Positions 26,993 through 36,938 of a DNA stretch of 64,000 nucleotides are shown here, piece by piece. The notes below the pieces were generated by a model, which saw nothing but the letters and a program-made list of their open reading frames with translations, was not told the DNA's origin and did no database searches. A program made the translations under genes and the position numbers. This DNA comes from Rohdeia mirabilis. Lineage in GTDB: Bacteria; Planctomycetota; UBA1135; GCA-002686595. Position 1 is the first letter of the stretch, and each line of letters begins with the position of its first letter. The DNA is taken from the NCBI GenBank assembly GCA_007750655.1, contig CP036290.1, positions 3,782,001 through 3,846,000 of the forward strand, given 5' to 3'.

Positions 26993-27376
26993 TCAGACGC
27001 GGCGCCGCTTGCGGGCGCGGCATCCGTTGTGCGGGAGCGGGGTCACGTCCTCGATCGACGAGATCTTGAGGCCGGCATTGGCGAGCGCGCGGACGGCGGA
27101 CTCGCGTCCGGAGCCGACGCCCTTCACCCGCACTTCGATCTCCTTGAGACCGTGGCGCATGGCGGCGGAGGCGGCGCGGTCGGCCGCGCGCTGGGCGGCG
27201 TAGGGCGTGCTCTTGCGCGTGCCCTTGAAGCCCACGCAACCGGCCGTGCCCCAGGAGAGGACGGCGCCGGTCGTATCGGTCAGGGCGACGTGCGTGTTGT
27301 TGAAGGACGCCTTGATGTGCGCGATACCGCGAACGACGTTCTTCTTCGGCTTGCGCTTGGTGCTGGTCTTGGCCAT
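26993..27376 (-). CDS. rpsK: 30S ribosomal protein uS11
   Basis: The 127 residues include the hallmark [21 protein letters not shown] and [23 protein letters not shown], ending [17 protein letters not shown]. It forms part of the platform of the small subunit near the Shine-Dalgarno helix. It lies between rpsM (211 nt upstream) and rpsD. The start is preceded by CCGACCAGCC; an AGGAGG sequence about 18 nt upstream is too far away to act normally. Confidence 0.98.
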   Translation of the reverse strand: MAKTSTKRKPKKNVVRGIAHIKASFNNTHVALTDTTGAVLSWGTAGCVGFKGTRKSTPYAAQRAADRAASAAMRHGLKEIEVRVKGVGSGRESAVRALANAGLKISSIEDVTPLPHNGCRARKRRRV

Positions 27377-27587
27377 GGCTGGTCGGTGGCTCGGCCTCCT
27401 CGGCGGGCGCGGGACGGATGTCCGGTGCGGGCCTGGGGGGCGTTGGTGAGCGGCTCGGTCGGTGCGGGAGGTGCGGTCGGGGTGACGGCGTGGGTGCTGA
27501 GTCGAAGCAGGGTCTGTCGAAACAGGGTCTGTCGAAGCGGACTGCGCTGGTGCAGTCGGGCGGCGGCCGAGGAGCGGCCGCCGTCGA

Positions 27588-27971
27588 TCACTTCATTCCC
27601 TTGACCGACTTCTTGCCGGCAACGGTCTTCTTGGCGCCCTTGCGGGTGCGAGCGTTCGTGCGGGTGCGCTGGCCGCGGACCGGGAGTCCACGGCGGTGGC
27701 GCAGGCCCCGGTAGCAGCTGATGTCGCGCAGACGCGCGATCGCAGCGGCCACCTGACGGCGGAGCTGACCCTCCACCATGTACTCCTCCTGGAGCACGGC
27801 GGCGAGTTGCGTGACTTGCTCCTCGGTCAGGTCGCGAGCGCGAAGACCGGGATCGAGTTGAAGGCGCTTGCACACCTCGAGGGCCGTGGAACGGCCGATC
27901 CCGTAGATGTAGGTCAGCGCGATCTCGAGGCGCTTGTTGGCGGGAATGTCGACGCCGAGTACGCGGGGCAT
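27588..27971 (-). CDS. rpsM: 30S ribosomal protein uS13
   Basis: This 127-residue head protein contacts 5S RNA and the P-site tRNA. It begins [26 protein letters not shown] (helix-two-turn-helix region), continues [24 protein letters not shown] and ends in a lysine-rich tail [17 protein letters not shown]. It starts the alpha-operon part 101 nt after infA. bL36, which usually precedes it, is absent. The start is preceded by AATCCAGCC without Shine-Dalgarno. Confidence 0.98.
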   Translation of the reverse strand: MPRVLGVDIPANKRLEIALTYIYGIGRSTALEVCKRLQLDPGLRARDLTEEQVTQLAAVLQEEYMVEGQLRRQVAAAIARLRDISCYRGLRHRRGLPVRGQRTRTNARTRKGAKKTVAGKKSVKGMK

Positions 27972-28072
27972 GGCTGGATTACTGGGTTCTCAGTTGAGGT
28001 GCTTCGTGTTCTGAACGGGTGCGGCGCGGGTCGTGGCGGGAGTCCCCCACCAGGTGCCGAGCCGAGCTGCAG

Positions 28073-28336
28073 TCAGCGGCGTGCGCCGCGGCTGCGCGGT
28101 CCACCCGGTCCTCGGCGGCGGTCACCGCGCCAGACGATGCGACCTTTGGTGAGGTCGTAGGGGGACATCTCGACGGTAATGGTGTCGCCGGGCAGGATGC
28201 GGATGTAGCGCATGCGCATCTTGCCGGAGACGTGCGCGAGGATCTCGTGACCCGACTCCAGCTTGGCGCGGAAACGCGCGTTCGGCAGGGACTCGGTGAC
28301 GACGGCCTCGACGGTGATCGGTTCTTCTTTCGCCAT
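28073..28336 (-). CDS. infA: translation initiation factor IF-1 with arginine/glycine tail
   Basis: The S1-type OB fold ([22 protein letters not shown] to LTKGRIVWR) fits IF-1, which binds the A site during initiation. The normal length is about 72; here 87 residues, with the extra C-terminal [17 protein letters not shown], rich in Arg and Gly. The ATG shares one base with the secY stop (TGATG at 28334-28338). It is one of the few genes in the cluster with a clear Shine-Dalgarno (AGGAG, 5 nt before the start). Confidence 0.96.
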   Translation of the reverse strand: MAKEEPITVEAVVTESLPNARFRAKLESGHEILAHVSGKMRMRYIRILPGDTITVEMSPYDLTKGRIVWRGDRRRGPGGPRSRGARR

Positions 28337-29658
28337 CAGGCTCCTTTCTTGCCAGCCCAGGCCGGTCCAGCGCCGCCCTTCATGAAGCCCTCGTAGTTGC
28401 GCATCACGAGTTGGGCGTTGAGCTTGTCGACGAGATCCATCGCCACACCCACCACGATCAGCACCGAGGTGCCCCCGAGGAAGTAGGCGAGGTTGCCCTG
28501 CAGACCCGGCACCTTGGCGGTGATCAGGCCCGGGAGGACGGCGACGATGGCGAGGAAGACGGCACCCGCCAGCGTCACGCGCTGCAGGATCGCCTTGATG
28601 TGCTGGGAGGTCTTCTGACCGGGGCGGATGCCGGGGACGAACGCTCCGTGCTCGCGCAGGTTGGTCGCGATGTCGTCCGGCTGGAACATCAGGTTGTTCC
28701 AGAAGAAGCAGAAGAAGAACACCAGGACCATGGAGATGGAGACGTAGATGAATCCATCGGCGTCCATGAACATGCCCGCCAGGTAGCGCCAGCCCAGGGT
28801 CTCGAACACGACGCTCGGGATCATGAACAGCGCCGAGGCGAAGATGATCGGCATGACGCCGGCCATGTTCACCTTGAGCGGGAGGAAGTGCTTCTGTCCG
28901 CCGTAGACGCGGCGGCCGCGGGAGAGGCGCGCGTACTGGATCGGGATGCGCCGCTCGCCCTTCTGGATGAAGACGACCAGGACCACGATCGTCAGCCAGA
29001 GCGCGACCAGGGTCAGGATGGTGTTGTAGGCCTGGCTGTCCTGCTGGACGACCGCCGAGAGGCTGGCCGGCATGGTGGCGATGATGCCCGCCATGATGAT
29101 CAGCGACGCGCCGTTGCCGATGCCGTACTCGGTGATGAGCTCACCGATCCACATCACGAGGATCGCACCGGCCACGAGGCCGAGGATGACCACCGCCGCG
29201 AGTCCGAGTCCGGGCTCGCCCGTCGACATCGTGATGCCTTCGGTGTCGTTGGCGTAGACGGTGAACCAGATGAACAGCGCCTGGATGATGGCGATGGGCA
29301 CGGTGACGAGCCGCGTCCACTGGTTGATCTTCTTCTGACCCGCAGCGCCCTCCTTCTGGATCGCCTCGAGCTTGGGCGAGACCTTGCCGAGGATCGAGAA
29401 GATGATGCTGGCCGAGATGTACGGCATGATGCCGAGCGCGAAGAGCACGGTGTTGCCGAGGGCCCCACCGGAGAACGCGCTCAGGAAGCCGAACGCCGCT
29501 CCCCCACCACCGGACGCGAGACGCGCCATGTAGTCGGGGTTCGTGCCGGGCAGCGGGACTTGGAACCCGAGCCGGTAGCACGCCAAGAGCCCGAGCGTCA
29601 CCAGGATCTTCTGGCGCGTCTCGGGCGTCTTGAGGAGCTGGAGGACGGGGTTCGTCAC
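28336..29658 (-). CDS. secY: protein translocase subunit SecY
   Basis: This 440-residue channel subunit of the Sec translocon has ten hydrophobic segments. Landmarks include the loop [34 protein letters not shown] and [25 protein letters not shown] text (here [21 protein letters not shown]) with the SecA-contacting C-terminal loops. The start is GTG 29656-29658, overlapping the rplO stop by GTGA, so secY is coupled to ribosomal protein synthesis. The C-terminus is lysine-rich, and the stop overlaps infA. Confidence 0.98.
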   Translation of the reverse strand: MTNPVLQLLKTPETRQKILVTLGLLACYRLGFQVPLPGTNPDYMARLASGGGGAAFGFLSAFSGGALGNTVLFALGIMPYISASIIFSILGKVSPKLEAIQKEGAAGQKKINQWTRLVTVPIAIIQALFIWFTVYANDTEGITMSTGEPGLGLAAVVILGLVAGAILVMWIGELITEYGIGNGASLIIMAGIIATMPASLSAVVQQDSQAYNTILTLVALWLTIVVLVVFIQKGERRIPIQYARLSRGRRVYGGQKHFLPLKVNMAGVMPIIFASALFMIPSVVFETLGWRYLAGMFMDADGFIYVSISMVLVFFFCFFWNNLMFQPDDIATNLREHGAFVPGIRPGQKTSQHIKAILQRVTLAGAVFLAIVAVLPGLITAKVPGLQGNLAYFLGGTSVLIVVGVAMDLVDKLNAQLVMRNYEGFMKGGAGPAWAGKKGA

Positions 29659-30146
29659 TCGTCCGCTCCGTCCTTGCTGGGCTCGAGCTCGCGGCCGCGC
29701 TCGTCGAGGACGACCACGGTGCCACCGGCCTTCTGGATCTTCTCGATCGCGCTCTGGGAGAACTTCTGGGCGCGGACGGTGACCGCCTTGTTCAGCTCGC
29801 CGTTGCCGAGCACCTTCAAGAGCGGCGTGTTCATCGACGCGAGACCCGCCTCGAGGACGGCCGCGAGGTCGATCGTGGCGCCGGCCTCGAAGCTCTCGAG
29901 CACGCTCACGTTGACCACGGTGTAGTCCTTGCGGAAACGAGCGTTCGTGAAGCCGCGCTTGGGGAGACGACGGTACAGGGGCATCTGGCCACCCTCGTAG
30001 CCAGCACGACGGCTGGCGCCCGAGCGCGCTCCGCGACCCTTGTGGCCGCGACCACAGGTCTTGCCCTTGCCGCTGCCGGTGCCGCGGCCGACTCGCATCG
30101 ACTTGGCGTGCTTCGTGCCCTTGGCTGTGACGGTCTTGATGTCCAT
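29655..30146 (-). CDS. rplO: 50S ribosomal protein uL15
   Basis: The 163 residues show the N-terminal basic extension RVGRGTGSGKGKTCGRGHKGRGARSG that threads into 23S rRNA, then YEGGQMPLYRRLPKRGF. It follows rpsE after 92 nt. uL30 (rpmD), which normally sits between them, is missing and there is no space for it. Its stop overlaps the secY start. Confidence 0.98.
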   Translation of the reverse strand: MDIKTVTAKGTKHAKSMRVGRGTGSGKGKTCGRGHKGRGARSGASRRAGYEGGQMPLYRRLPKRGFTNARFRKDYTVVNVSVLESFEAGATIDLAAVLEAGLASMNTPLLKVLGNGELNKAVTVRAQKFSQSAIEKIQKAGGTVVVLDERGRELEPSKDGADE

Positions 30147-30238
30147 GGCGGTGTTCAGAGGTGCGTCGTCGACGCGGTGTGCTTGCTGGCGAGGAAGGCT
30201 CGGACGAGGAGGTCTCGGTCGAAGTGGGACGCTCGGGC

Positions 30239-30757
30239 TCAGCGCAGTTCGATACCGCCGCGCAGGCTGGCGACCTGCTCGGGGGTGCGGAGCTGGGCGA
30301 GCGCGACGAAGGTCGCCTTCACCACGTTGATGGGGTTGGTCGAGCCGTAGACCTTGGACAGGATGTTCCGGATGCCGGCCATCTCACAGACCGAGCGGAC
30401 CGCCTGGCCGGCGATGATGCCCGTGCCCTCTCCCGCGGGGATGAGTCGGACCATCGAGCCACAGAAGCGGCCGGTGACCTCGTGCGAGATGCTTCCCGCC
30501 TTGCTCATGTCGACGCGCAAGAGGTGCTTGCGAGCGTCCTTGTTGCCCTTCTCGATGGCCATCGGCACCTGACGCGCCTTGCCGTAGCCGTAGCCGACGA
30601 CGCCTTCGCGGTTGCCCGCGACGCACAGGGACGAGAAGGAGAAGCGGCGACCACCCTTGACCACGGCGGCCGAGCGGTTGATGCGCACCGTCAGCTCCGT
30701 GAGGTTGTCGATCTCCTGGGCGGAGGCGGTGTCGAGGAAGGGAATGGGATCGTTCAT
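30239..30757 (-). CDS. rpsE: 30S ribosomal protein uS5
   Basis: This 172-residue decoding-fidelity protein has the double-stranded-RNA-binding fold (LTELTVRINRSAAVVKGGRRFSF) and the ribosomal S5 C-terminal part (MVRLIPAGEGTGIIAGQAVRSVCEMAGIRNILSKVYGS). It sits between rplR (130 nt upstream) and rplO. No obvious change is seen at positions known for ram or spectinomycin effects, though I did not align it. Confidence 0.98.
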   Translation of the reverse strand: MNDPIPFLDTASAQEIDNLTELTVRINRSAAVVKGGRRFSFSSLCVAGNREGVVGYGYGKARQVPMAIEKGNKDARKHLLRVDMSKAGSISHEVTGRFCGSMVRLIPAGEGTGIIAGQAVRSVCEMAGIRNILSKVYGSTNPINVVKATFVALAQLRTPEQVASLRGGIELR

Positions 30758-30887
30758 CGCAGTGTGCTGGTCGTCGAGCGGGCCGTTCGGGCGCGCGAGG
30801 TGGGCGGCGTTCGGGTCGAAGGGCGGGCTCGTTGGCCGGGTCGGTGGCCGGGTCGGGATCTGGTGGCAGGATTCGGAGGTTCCGTGA

Positions 30888-31256
30888 TCAGAACGTCAGT
30901 CCGCCCTCGCGAGCGGCGTCGGCCAGGGCCTTGATGCGACCGTGGTAGCGCGCGGCGCCGCGATCGAAGACCACCTTCTCCACGCCCGCGTCCTTGGCGA
31001 GGCGCGCGATCTCGGTCCCGATGACCACGGCCGTCTCGGTCTTGGTCTTGGAGCCGTTGTCGCCCTGGAACGCCTTCGAGACGCTGCTGGCGGCGCAAAG
31101 CGTACGCCCGGAAGCGTCGTCGATCACCTGGGCGTAGATGTGCTTGCCCGAGCGGTGCACCGAGAGGCGCGGGCGGTCCGCCGTGCGGCGGATGGTCGCC
31201 CGGACCGAGCCCTTGCGGCGGCGGTTGCGGGCGTTTCGTGAGGCTTGCGGCTTCAT
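30888..31256 (-). CDS. rplR: 50S ribosomal protein uL18
   Basis: This 122-residue 5S-rRNA-binding protein has a basic start ([21 protein letters not shown]) followed by [20 protein letters not shown] and the C-terminal [28 protein letters not shown], both characteristic. It is 92 nt downstream of rplF and 130 nt upstream of rpsE. The spacers on both sides are C-rich on the transcribed strand. Confidence 0.98.
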   Translation of the reverse strand: MKPQASRNARNRRRKGSVRATIRRTADRPRLSVHRSGKHIYAQVIDDASGRTLCAASSVSKAFQGDNGSKTKTETAVVIGTEIARLAKDAGVEKVVFDRGAARYHGRIKALADAAREGGLTF

Positions 31257-31348
31257 GGCGTGAACGGCGGAGCGTAGCGGACGGTGTGTGGTCTGGAGCG
31301 GGGAGACGTCGGTCTGAGTCGGTGGTGAGCGAGGCGGATCCGGCCGGA

Positions 31349-31894
31349 TCAGCTACCGAAGCTCTTGCCGGACTTGCGGCGCACGTACTCGCCCGAGTAG
31401 CGGATGCCCTTGCCCTTGTAGGGCTCCGGCGGACGCACCTTGCGGATGCGCGCGGCCATCTGACCGACGGCCTGCTTGTCGACACCCGAGATGAGGATCG
31501 CCGTGGGCGAGGGCGTCTCGACCGACAGGTCCTTGGGCATCGTGAAGTCGACCGGGTGGCAGAAGCCGATGTTGAGGGTCAGCTTGTCGCCGGCGGCCTT
31601 TGCGTTCCAACCCACGCCCTGGATCTCGAGCTTCTTGGAGAAGCCCGTGTTCACGCCGTCGACCATGTTCTGGACGAGCGAGCGCGTGAGACCGTGGTAG
31701 GCGCGAGCGTCGCGGGGCGAGCCGCTGCCGTTCGGCTCCACCGTGACGACCTGACCATCGACGGTCAGGTCGATCTCGGGACGGAGGTCGATCTGGAGTT
31801 GGCCCTTCGGACCCTTGACCGTCACACGACGGCTCTTCTCCTCGACGGTGACGCCGGGGGGGACGGTGATGGGCTGTTTACCGATGCGGGACAT
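31349..31894 (-). CDS. rplF: 50S ribosomal protein uL6
   Basis: The 181 residues contain two repeated RNA-binding domains: [20 protein letters not shown] opens the first, and the second ends [27 protein letters not shown], the conserved C-terminal motif near the GTPase centre. It lies between rpsH and rplR in standard order. The start is preceded by CGACAGAACC, the same type of start context seen at nusG and adk. Confidence 0.98.
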   Translation of the reverse strand: MSRIGKQPITVPPGVTVEEKSRRVTVKGPKGQLQIDLRPEIDLTVDGQVVTVEPNGSGSPRDARAYHGLTRSLVQNMVDGVNTGFSKKLEIQGVGWNAKAAGDKLTLNIGFCHPVDFTMPKDLSVETPSPTAILISGVDKQAVGQMAARIRKVRPPEPYKGKGIRYSGEYVRRKSGKSFGS

Positions 31895-31991
31895 GGTTCT
31901 GTCGCTGGTCAGTTGGTTGGGCGGTCGGCGGCGGCGCGGTCGCGTCGTCGTGCGATCGTTCGATGCTTCGAAGGTTCAGCAGGTCGAAGGA

Positions 31992-32387
31992 TCAATAGAC
32001 CTTGCAGAGGACTTCGCCGCCGACGTTGAGCTGGCGGGCGTTGCGGTCGGAGACCACGCCGCGCGGCGTCGACAGGACGTAGATACCCAGACCGCGGATG
32101 ACGCGGGGGATCTGCTTGGCACCGCTGTACACGCGGCATCCCGGCTTGCTGACGCGCTCGACCTGGCGGATGACGCGTTCACCGTCGGGTCCGTAGCGGA
32201 GGTTGACGACGAGCTCGCTCGACGGCGTGCCCTCCACCACCTCGTACCCTTCGATGAAGCCCTCCTGCTTGAGCGCTTCGGCGATGCCGACTTTGATTCG
32301 CGACGCGGGCATGCGCACGCTCTCACGCCGAATGGCGTTGGCGTTGCGGATGCGGGTCAGCATGTCCGCGATGGGATCGGTCATCAT
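31992..32387 (-). CDS. rpsH: 30S ribosomal protein uS8
   Basis: This 131-residue central-domain assembly protein begins MMTDPIADMLTRIRNANAIRRESV and ends with GLGIYVLSTPRGVVSDRNARQLNVGGEVLCKVY, the conserved rRNA-contact region. Two ATG codons lie in tandem; either could be used, and the upstream one follows GCCAGCC. uS14 (rpsN), normally just upstream, is absent: only 112 nt separate it from rplE. Confidence 0.98.
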   Translation of the reverse strand: MMTDPIADMLTRIRNANAIRRESVRMPASRIKVGIAEALKQEGFIEGYEVVEGTPSSELVVNLRYGPDGERVIRQVERVSKPGCRVYSGAKQIPRVIRGLGIYVLSTPRGVVSDRNARQLNVGGEVLCKVY

Positions 32388-32499
32388 GGCTGGCGTTCCT
32401 TCTCGTTGTCCGTCTGGTGAGACGTGTTCGTTCGTTGCGTTCGTCTGGCGTCCGGGGCGTTACGAGCCGGACTCTCGAGCGGGTTGGTTCTGGAGCGGC

Positions 32500-33069
32500 T
32501 CAGGACTTGCCTTGTTTGAAAGGCATGCCGAGCTGCTCGATCAGGAAGTAGCCCTGCTCGTCGGTGGTCGCCGTGGTGACGAAGGTGATGTCCATCCCTT
32601 GAACGAAGTCGATGCGATCGAGCTCGATCTCGGGGAAGACGGTCTGCTCGGCCAGGCCGAGGCTGTAGTTACCGCGTCCATCGAGCTTCTTCTTCACGCC
32701 GCGGAAGTCGCGGATGGAGGGAAGCACGATGTTGATGAGTCGGTCCGCGAACTCCCACATGCGGTCGCGGCGCAGGGTGACGGCCACGCCGATCGGCATG
32801 CCCTCACGGAGTTTGAAGCCGGCGATCGAACGGCGAGCGTTGCGGATCGTGGGCTTCTGGCCCGCGATCAGAGTCAGGTCCTTGAGGGCGGACTCGACGC
32901 GCGACTTGTTCTCGACGGCACCCTTGCAGCCCATGTTGATGACGATCTTCGTCAGACGCGGGACGGCCATCGGGTTCTCGATGCCGAAGCGCTCCTTCAG
33001 CTTGGGCACGACGTCTTCGTCGTACTTCCGCTTGAGGCTCGGGGTGATTTTGGCGGTCGTGGTGGACAT
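32500..33069 (-). CDS. rplE: 50S ribosomal protein uL5
   Basis: This 189-residue protein binds 5S rRNA in the central protuberance and contacts the P-site tRNA. Diagnostic stretches are LTKIVINMGCKGAVENKS, AGQKPTIRNARRSIAGFKLREGMPIGVAVTLR, and the C-terminal DITFVTTATTDEQGYFLIEQLGMPF. It lies 133 nt after rplX. The start is preceded by CCCCACCAGCC with no purine-rich ribosome binding site. Confidence 0.98.
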   Translation of the reverse strand: MSTTTAKITPSLKRKYDEDVVPKLKERFGIENPMAVPRLTKIVINMGCKGAVENKSRVESALKDLTLIAGQKPTIRNARRSIAGFKLREGMPIGVAVTLRRDRMWEFADRLINIVLPSIRDFRGVKKKLDGRGNYSLGLAEQTVFPEIELDRIDFVQGMDITFVTTATTDEQGYFLIEQLGMPFKQGKS

Positions 33070-33202
33070 GGCTGGTGGGGCTCGGACGTGGTCGAGCGCG
33101 CTCGGTTCGGTCGGTGCGGTAGCGGGCCGGTGATCGGGTGATCGTTCGGGAAGTGGACCCGAGGGCGATCGGTTCGTGGCGTCGAGGAAGGGTGCGGGTC
33201 CC

Positions 33203-33478
33203 TCAGGCCTTCTGGTCGACCGCGGCCGGGCGCTTGCGCGTCCGGGAGCCGTCGGGTCCGACGAACATGACGTTGCTGACGTGGATGGCGCAGGCTTCCT
33301 GGTAGCGGTCGCCCTTCGGCTCGGCCTGGGTGGGCTTGCGCGTCTTCCAGCGCAGGTTCACCCCGTCGACCACGATGCGGTTGACGGCGCGGCGGACCTC
33401 GAGGACCTCGCCCTGACGACCCTTGTCGTTGCCGGCGATGACGATGACCTGGTCACCCTTCTTGAACTTGAACTGCAT
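33203..33478 (-). CDS. rplX: 50S ribosomal protein uL24
   Basis: This 91-residue assembly initiator has a KOW motif: [20 protein letters not shown], then VNLRWKTRKPTQAEPKG. The ATG at 33476-33478 shares one base with the rplN stop (TGATG), implying coupled translation. The C-terminal end KRPAAVDQKA is shorter than in many homologues (about 100-105). Confidence 0.96.
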   Translation of the reverse strand: MQFKFKKGDQVIVIAGNDKGRQGEVLEVRRAVNRIVVDGVNLRWKTRKPTQAEPKGDRYQEACAIHVSNVMFVGPDGSRTRKRPAAVDQKA

Positions 33479-33846
33479 CAGACGACTTCCTGCGCGAGCG
33501 AGACGATCTTCATGAAGTTGCGGTCGCGGAGCTCGCGGGCCACGGCGCCGAAGATGCGGGTGCCTTTCGGGTTGCCGTCGGCGTCCACGAGGACGAGCGC
33601 GTTGCGGTCGAAGCGCACGTAGGAACCGTCGGAGCGGCGCGTGTTCTTCGAGACGCGGACGATGACGCCCTTCACGACGGTGCCGGGCTTGACCTCGGAA
33701 CCGGGGATCGAGCGCTGGACCGAGGCGACGATGATGTCGCCGAGGCTGGCGTACCGACGGTGGGTGCCGCCGAGCACCTTGATGCACCGGACGCGCTTGG
33801 CACCGGTGTTGTCGGCGACGTCCAGCATGGTTTGCATCTGGATCAT
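33478..33846 (-). CDS. rplN: 50S ribosomal protein uL14
   Basis: The 122 residues match the canonical length, starting [27 protein letters not shown] and containing [34 protein letters not shown]. The start overlaps the rpsQ stop (ATGA) and the stop overlaps rplX, so rpsQ-rplN-rplX form a tightly coupled set inside a cluster whose other genes are widely spaced. Confidence 0.98.
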   Translation of the reverse strand: MIQMQTMLDVADNTGAKRVRCIKVLGGTHRRYASLGDIIVASVQRSIPGSEVKPGTVVKGVIVRVSKNTRRSDGSYVRFDRNALVLVDADGNPKGTRIFGAVARELRDRNFMKIVSLAQEVV

Positions 33847-34253
33847 TGGTCACCACCTCCGTTCGTTCCGGCCGCGTCGGCGGCGCCTGCTTCCTTCTTC
33901 TTGGCACTCATGGCGAGTTCCTTCGCGAGCTCCTCGCCCTCGACGTTGCTCGTCGTCGCGAGGCGGTTGGCCTCGACGATGCGAATCAGACGCCAGCGCT
34001 TGAGCTTGCTGAGCGGACGGGTGGCCATGATCTCGACCGTGTCCCCCACCGCTGCGGTGCTGGACTCGTCGTGAGCGTGGTACTTCTTGTGGCTGCGGAC
34101 GAACTTGCCGTACTTCGGGTGAGCGAAACGTCGCTCCACCTTGACGGTGATCGTCTTGTCCATCTTGGCACTCGAGACGACGCCCTGGAGGACGCGCCGG
34201 CGGTTGCGCTCAGGAGCGCCGCTCTCGGTGCTTTGGCCGGTGGCTTGGGACAT
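33843..34253 (-). CDS. rpsQ: 30S ribosomal protein uS17, extended
   Basis: The OB-fold core runs from [21 protein letters not shown] to [14 protein letters not shown]. The protein has 136 residues against the usual 80-90: about 18 extra at the N-terminus ([18 protein letters not shown]) and about 35 low-complexity residues at the C-terminus ending GTNGGGDQ. It binds 16S rRNA early in assembly. The stop overlaps rplN. Confidence 0.96.
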   Translation of the reverse strand: MSQATGQSTESGAPERNRRRVLQGVVSSAKMDKTITVKVERRFAHPKYGKFVRSHKKYHAHDESSTAAVGDTVEIMATRPLSKLKRWRLIRIVEANRLATTSNVEGEELAKELAMSAKKKEAGAADAAGTNGGGDQ

Positions 34254-34334
34254 GGCGATGGTCGGACGGGGGTTGATCTGAGACTGCGCAGCGAAAGGGT
34301 GCCGCGGAAGTCACTGAAGGGAGTCGTGGACGGA

Positions 34335-34550
34335 TCAGGCGCGCGGTTGCTGACCACGAACACCGGAGGAGCGTTCGTGGAGCAGGGTGTTGATGCGCGC
34401 GATCGATCGGCGCAGGGTGCGGATCCGACTGGGGTTGGCCGAGGACTCCGTCGACGAGCGGAAACGCAGGTCGAAGAGCTCCTTCTTGAAGTTGCCCAGG
34501 TCGAAACGGAGCTCCGAGTCGGTCTTGCTGCGGGCTTCTTCGATGTTCAT
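34335..34550 (-). CDS. rpmC: 50S ribosomal protein uL29
   Basis: This 71-residue two-helix protein sits at the tunnel exit. MNIEEARSKTDSELRFDLGNFKKELFDLRF and the second helix RIRTLRRSIARINTLLHER are diagnostic. It lies between rplP and rpsQ as usual, with 99 and 81 nt spacers. Confidence 0.97.
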   Translation of the reverse strand: MNIEEARSKTDSELRFDLGNFKKELFDLRFRSSTESSANPSRIRTLRRSIARINTLLHERSSGVRGQQPRA

Positions 34551-34649
34551 GGCGAGAGGGGGTCGGACGTGTTTGGTGGTGTTCGGTCGGCGCTGCAGTC
34601 GGTCGGCGCCCCATCGAGGGTCACCTGACCGAGAGCGTCGGTTCGCTGG

Positions 34650-35069
34650 TCAGTGGGTCGCGAGTCGACGGACCAACTTGACCTTGATGGGCATCTTGTG
34701 CGCGACGCGCTTGAACGCGAGGCGGGCCTTCTCCTCCGGCACGCCACCGAGCTCGAACAGGATGGTTCCGGGCTTCACGACGGCCGCCCAGTAGTCCACG
34801 TCGCCCTTGCCCTTACCCATCCGGGTCTCGGCCGGCTTGGCGGAGATGGGCTTGTGCGGGAAGACGCGGATCCAGATCTTGGCGACGCCACCGCACGCGC
34901 GGTTGGCCGCGATACGACCGGCTTCGATCTGACGGCCGGTGATCCAGCCGGCGTCGAGGGCCTGGAGGCCGTACTCGCCGAAGGAGACTCGGTTTCCGCG
35001 GGTGGCAAAGCCCTTCACACGTCCTCGGAAGGACTTGCGATAGCGGCTTCTCTTGGGCATCAGGGCCAT
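34650..35069 (-). CDS. rplP: 50S ribosomal protein uL16
   Basis: This 139-residue protein organises the A-site tRNA elbow contact. [26 protein letters not shown] and the loop [25 protein letters not shown] are conserved; the latter carries the arginine hydroxylated in some bacteria. A moderate Shine-Dalgarno (AGGAA, 8 nt before the ATG) is present. It follows rpsC after 123 nt. Confidence 0.98.
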   Translation of the reverse strand: MALMPKRSRYRKSFRGRVKGFATRGNRVSFGEYGLQALDAGWITGRQIEAGRIAANRACGGVAKIWIRVFPHKPISAKPAETRMGKGKGDVDYWAAVVKPGTILFELGGVPEEKARLAFKRVAHKMPIKVKLVRRLATH

Positions 35070-35192
35070 GATTCAGTTCCTCGAGTCGTCACGAACGGTG
35101 CCTGGGTCGCGTGGGCCAGGGCGAGGGTTCGTGCGCTTTGGTGGTTCGGTTCGGTGTGGAGTCGGTCGTGAGGAGGACGTTTCGGCGCGCGC

Positions 35193-35972
35193 CTACTGGC
35201 GCGGGGCACCACCGCCTTCGCGGCGGGGTCCACCTTCGCGGCGCGGCCCACCGGGACGACGACCGCGGGACGGCGGGGGGAGCGCGTCGGCCGTGCCGCG
35301 CGACACACCACCCAGCGGGAAGCGGTAGTCGAGCATCTGACCCGGGTCGAGGTCGCCCTTGTAGATCCACACCTTGACGCCGATGACGCCGTAGGTGGTC
35401 TTGGCCTCGGCGGTGCCGTAGTCCACGTAGCTGCGCAGGGTGGACAGCGGCACGCGTCCTTCGCGCTCCTTGGCGGGGCGGGCCATCTCGGCGCCGCCGA
35501 CGCGACCGTTGAGCTCGACCTTGATGCCCTTGGCACCGGCCTGGATCGTGGTCTGGATGGTCTTCTTGATCGCGCGGCGGAAGTGCATCCGCTTCTCGAG
35601 TTGCTCGGCGAGCTGCTCGGCGACGAGGTAGGACTCGAGCTCGGGGCGCTTGATCTCTCGCACCGTGAGGTGGCAGGTCTGGCCGCCCATGATGTCGGTC
35701 AGCTCCTTCTTGAGCTGGTCGACGCGCGCGCCCTTGCGACCGACGAGGACACCGGGACGTGCGGTGTGCACGATCACGTTGGTGGCTTCGGAGGTGCGCT
35801 CGATCTCGATACGCGGGATGCCGGCCGACTTGAACTCCTTGTGGATGTGGGTGCGGATCTTCTGATCCTGCATCAGCATCGTGCTGAAGTCCTTCTTGCT
35901 GGCGTACCAGCGGGAGCGCCACGGCTCGATGACGCCGATGCGGTAGCCGGTGGGGTGAACTTTCTGACCCAT
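35193..35972 (-). CDS. rpsC: 30S ribosomal protein uS3 with RGG-like tail
   Basis: The 259 residues begin MGQKVHPTGYRIGVIEPWRSRW and include the KH domain (ARPGVLVGRKGARVDQLKKELTDI) and the C-terminal domain ending LDYRFPLGGVSRGT. After that comes a tail of about 30 residues, rich in Pro, Arg and Gly, with the repeated PRREGG motif. uS3 guards the mRNA entry channel with helicase activity, so a basic tail there could contact mRNA. It lies between rplV and rplP. Confidence 0.97.
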   Translation of the reverse strand: MGQKVHPTGYRIGVIEPWRSRWYASKKDFSTMLMQDQKIRTHIHKEFKSAGIPRIEIERTSEATNVIVHTARPGVLVGRKGARVDQLKKELTDIMGGQTCHLTVREIKRPELESYLVAEQLAEQLEKRMHFRRAIKKTIQTTIQAGAKGIKVELNGRVGGAEMARPAKEREGRVPLSTLRSYVDYGTAEAKTTYGVIGVKVWIYKGDLDPGQMLDYRFPLGGVSRGTADALPPPSRGRRPGGPRREGGPRREGGGAPRQ

Positions 35973-36126
35973 GGTCTCGATCAGGTGGAGGTAGGTGCCT
36001 TCGGGGTGGTGGTGCGAACTGCGGTCGGCGCGTCGGGTGGCGGCGCGGCCAGGAGCGGTTCGCGGCGTGTGTCGCGGAGAGAGGCGCGGAGGGAGGGGCT
36101 GAGGGTGGTGGCGTGGGCCGCGAGGC

Positions 36127-36507
36127 TCACTGCTCCCCCATCTCCTTGACGACCACGGTCAGGTGAGCGGTCTTCTTGCGGAAGGGCATCGCACGGCCCT
36201 GGGGGCCGGGACGGAACCGCATGCGGTTGTTCAGGAGCGGTCCGCCGTCGGCCTTGCACTCGCAGATGTACAGTCGGTTGACGTTCACGGACTCGGACTG
36301 AGCCGCGTTGGCCACCGCCGACTGAACGATCTTCTTGTAGTAGGCGGCGGCGCGCTGGGGCGCGAACTCGAGGACCTCGAGGGCGTCGTTCACGTGCAGT
36401 CCGCGGATCGCGTCGGCGATGAGACGCGCCTTGCGGGCGGTCATACGCGCGTAGCGGTGGACGGCGCGGAACTGGGGGGCCGCCGGGGCTTGGGCTTGGC
36501 TGTTCAT
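36127..36507 (-). CDS. rplV: 50S ribosomal protein uL22
   Basis: The 126 residues contain RAVHRYARMTARKARLIADAIRGL and the beta-hairpin that lines the exit tunnel, ending RKKTAHLTVVVKEMGEQ. The N-terminus carries about 12 extra residues (MNSQAQAPAAPQ). It lies 99 nt after rpsS and 154 nt before rpsC. Confidence 0.97.
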   Translation of the reverse strand: MNSQAQAPAAPQFRAVHRYARMTARKARLIADAIRGLHVNDALEVLEFAPQRAAAYYKKIVQSAVANAAQSESVNVNRLYICECKADGGPLLNNRMRFRPGPQGRAMPFRKKTAHLTVVVKEMGEQ

Positions 36508-36606
36508 CTGAATGGCGCTGTGGCTGGAGTGGGGTTCACCGTAGGTCGATCACCGCCGGCGAGTGGCCTCCTCGGAGGAAGGGCTCGCGGGGTCGTCGAC
36601 GGAGGA

Positions 36607-36888
36607 TCACCGGCCCTTCTTGGCAGCTTCCTTCTTGTTGGTGTGGCCGCGGAACTGGCGCGAGGGCGAGAACTCGCCGAGCTTGTGCCCGACCATGTCC
36701 TCGGTGACCTGCACGCGGACGTGGGTCTTGCCGTTGTGCACCATGAAGACGTGCCCGATGAACTCGGGCGGGATGGTGCTGGCGCGGGCCCAGGTCTGGA
36801 TCGATTCGTTGCCGGGCTCGCCGGCCTTCTGGACCTTGCGGGCCAGCTTCGGATCGACGAAGGGTCCCTTCTTGGTGCTGCGTCCCAT
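36607..36888 (-). CDS. rpsS: 30S ribosomal protein uS19
   Basis: The 93 residues start [19 protein letters not shown] and contain [44 protein letters not shown] text that is near universal. It forms the tip of the head with uS13. Spacers are 50 nt to rplB and 99 nt to rplV. Confidence 0.98.
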   Translation of the reverse strand: MGRSTKKGPFVDPKLARKVQKAGEPGNESIQTWARASTIPPEFIGHVFMVHNGKTHVRVQVTEDMVGHKLGEFSPSRQFRGHTNKKEAAKKGR

Positions 36889-36938
36889 GGATTCTCAGCG
36901 ACGTGTGTGTGTGCGTTGGAGGCGGGTTCCGGTCGGAC

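Noticed and set aside
27972..28072. Search for rpmJ between infA and rpsM
   Set aside because: The 101-nt gap is too short and has no bL36-like frame; the gene is at 19066-19215.
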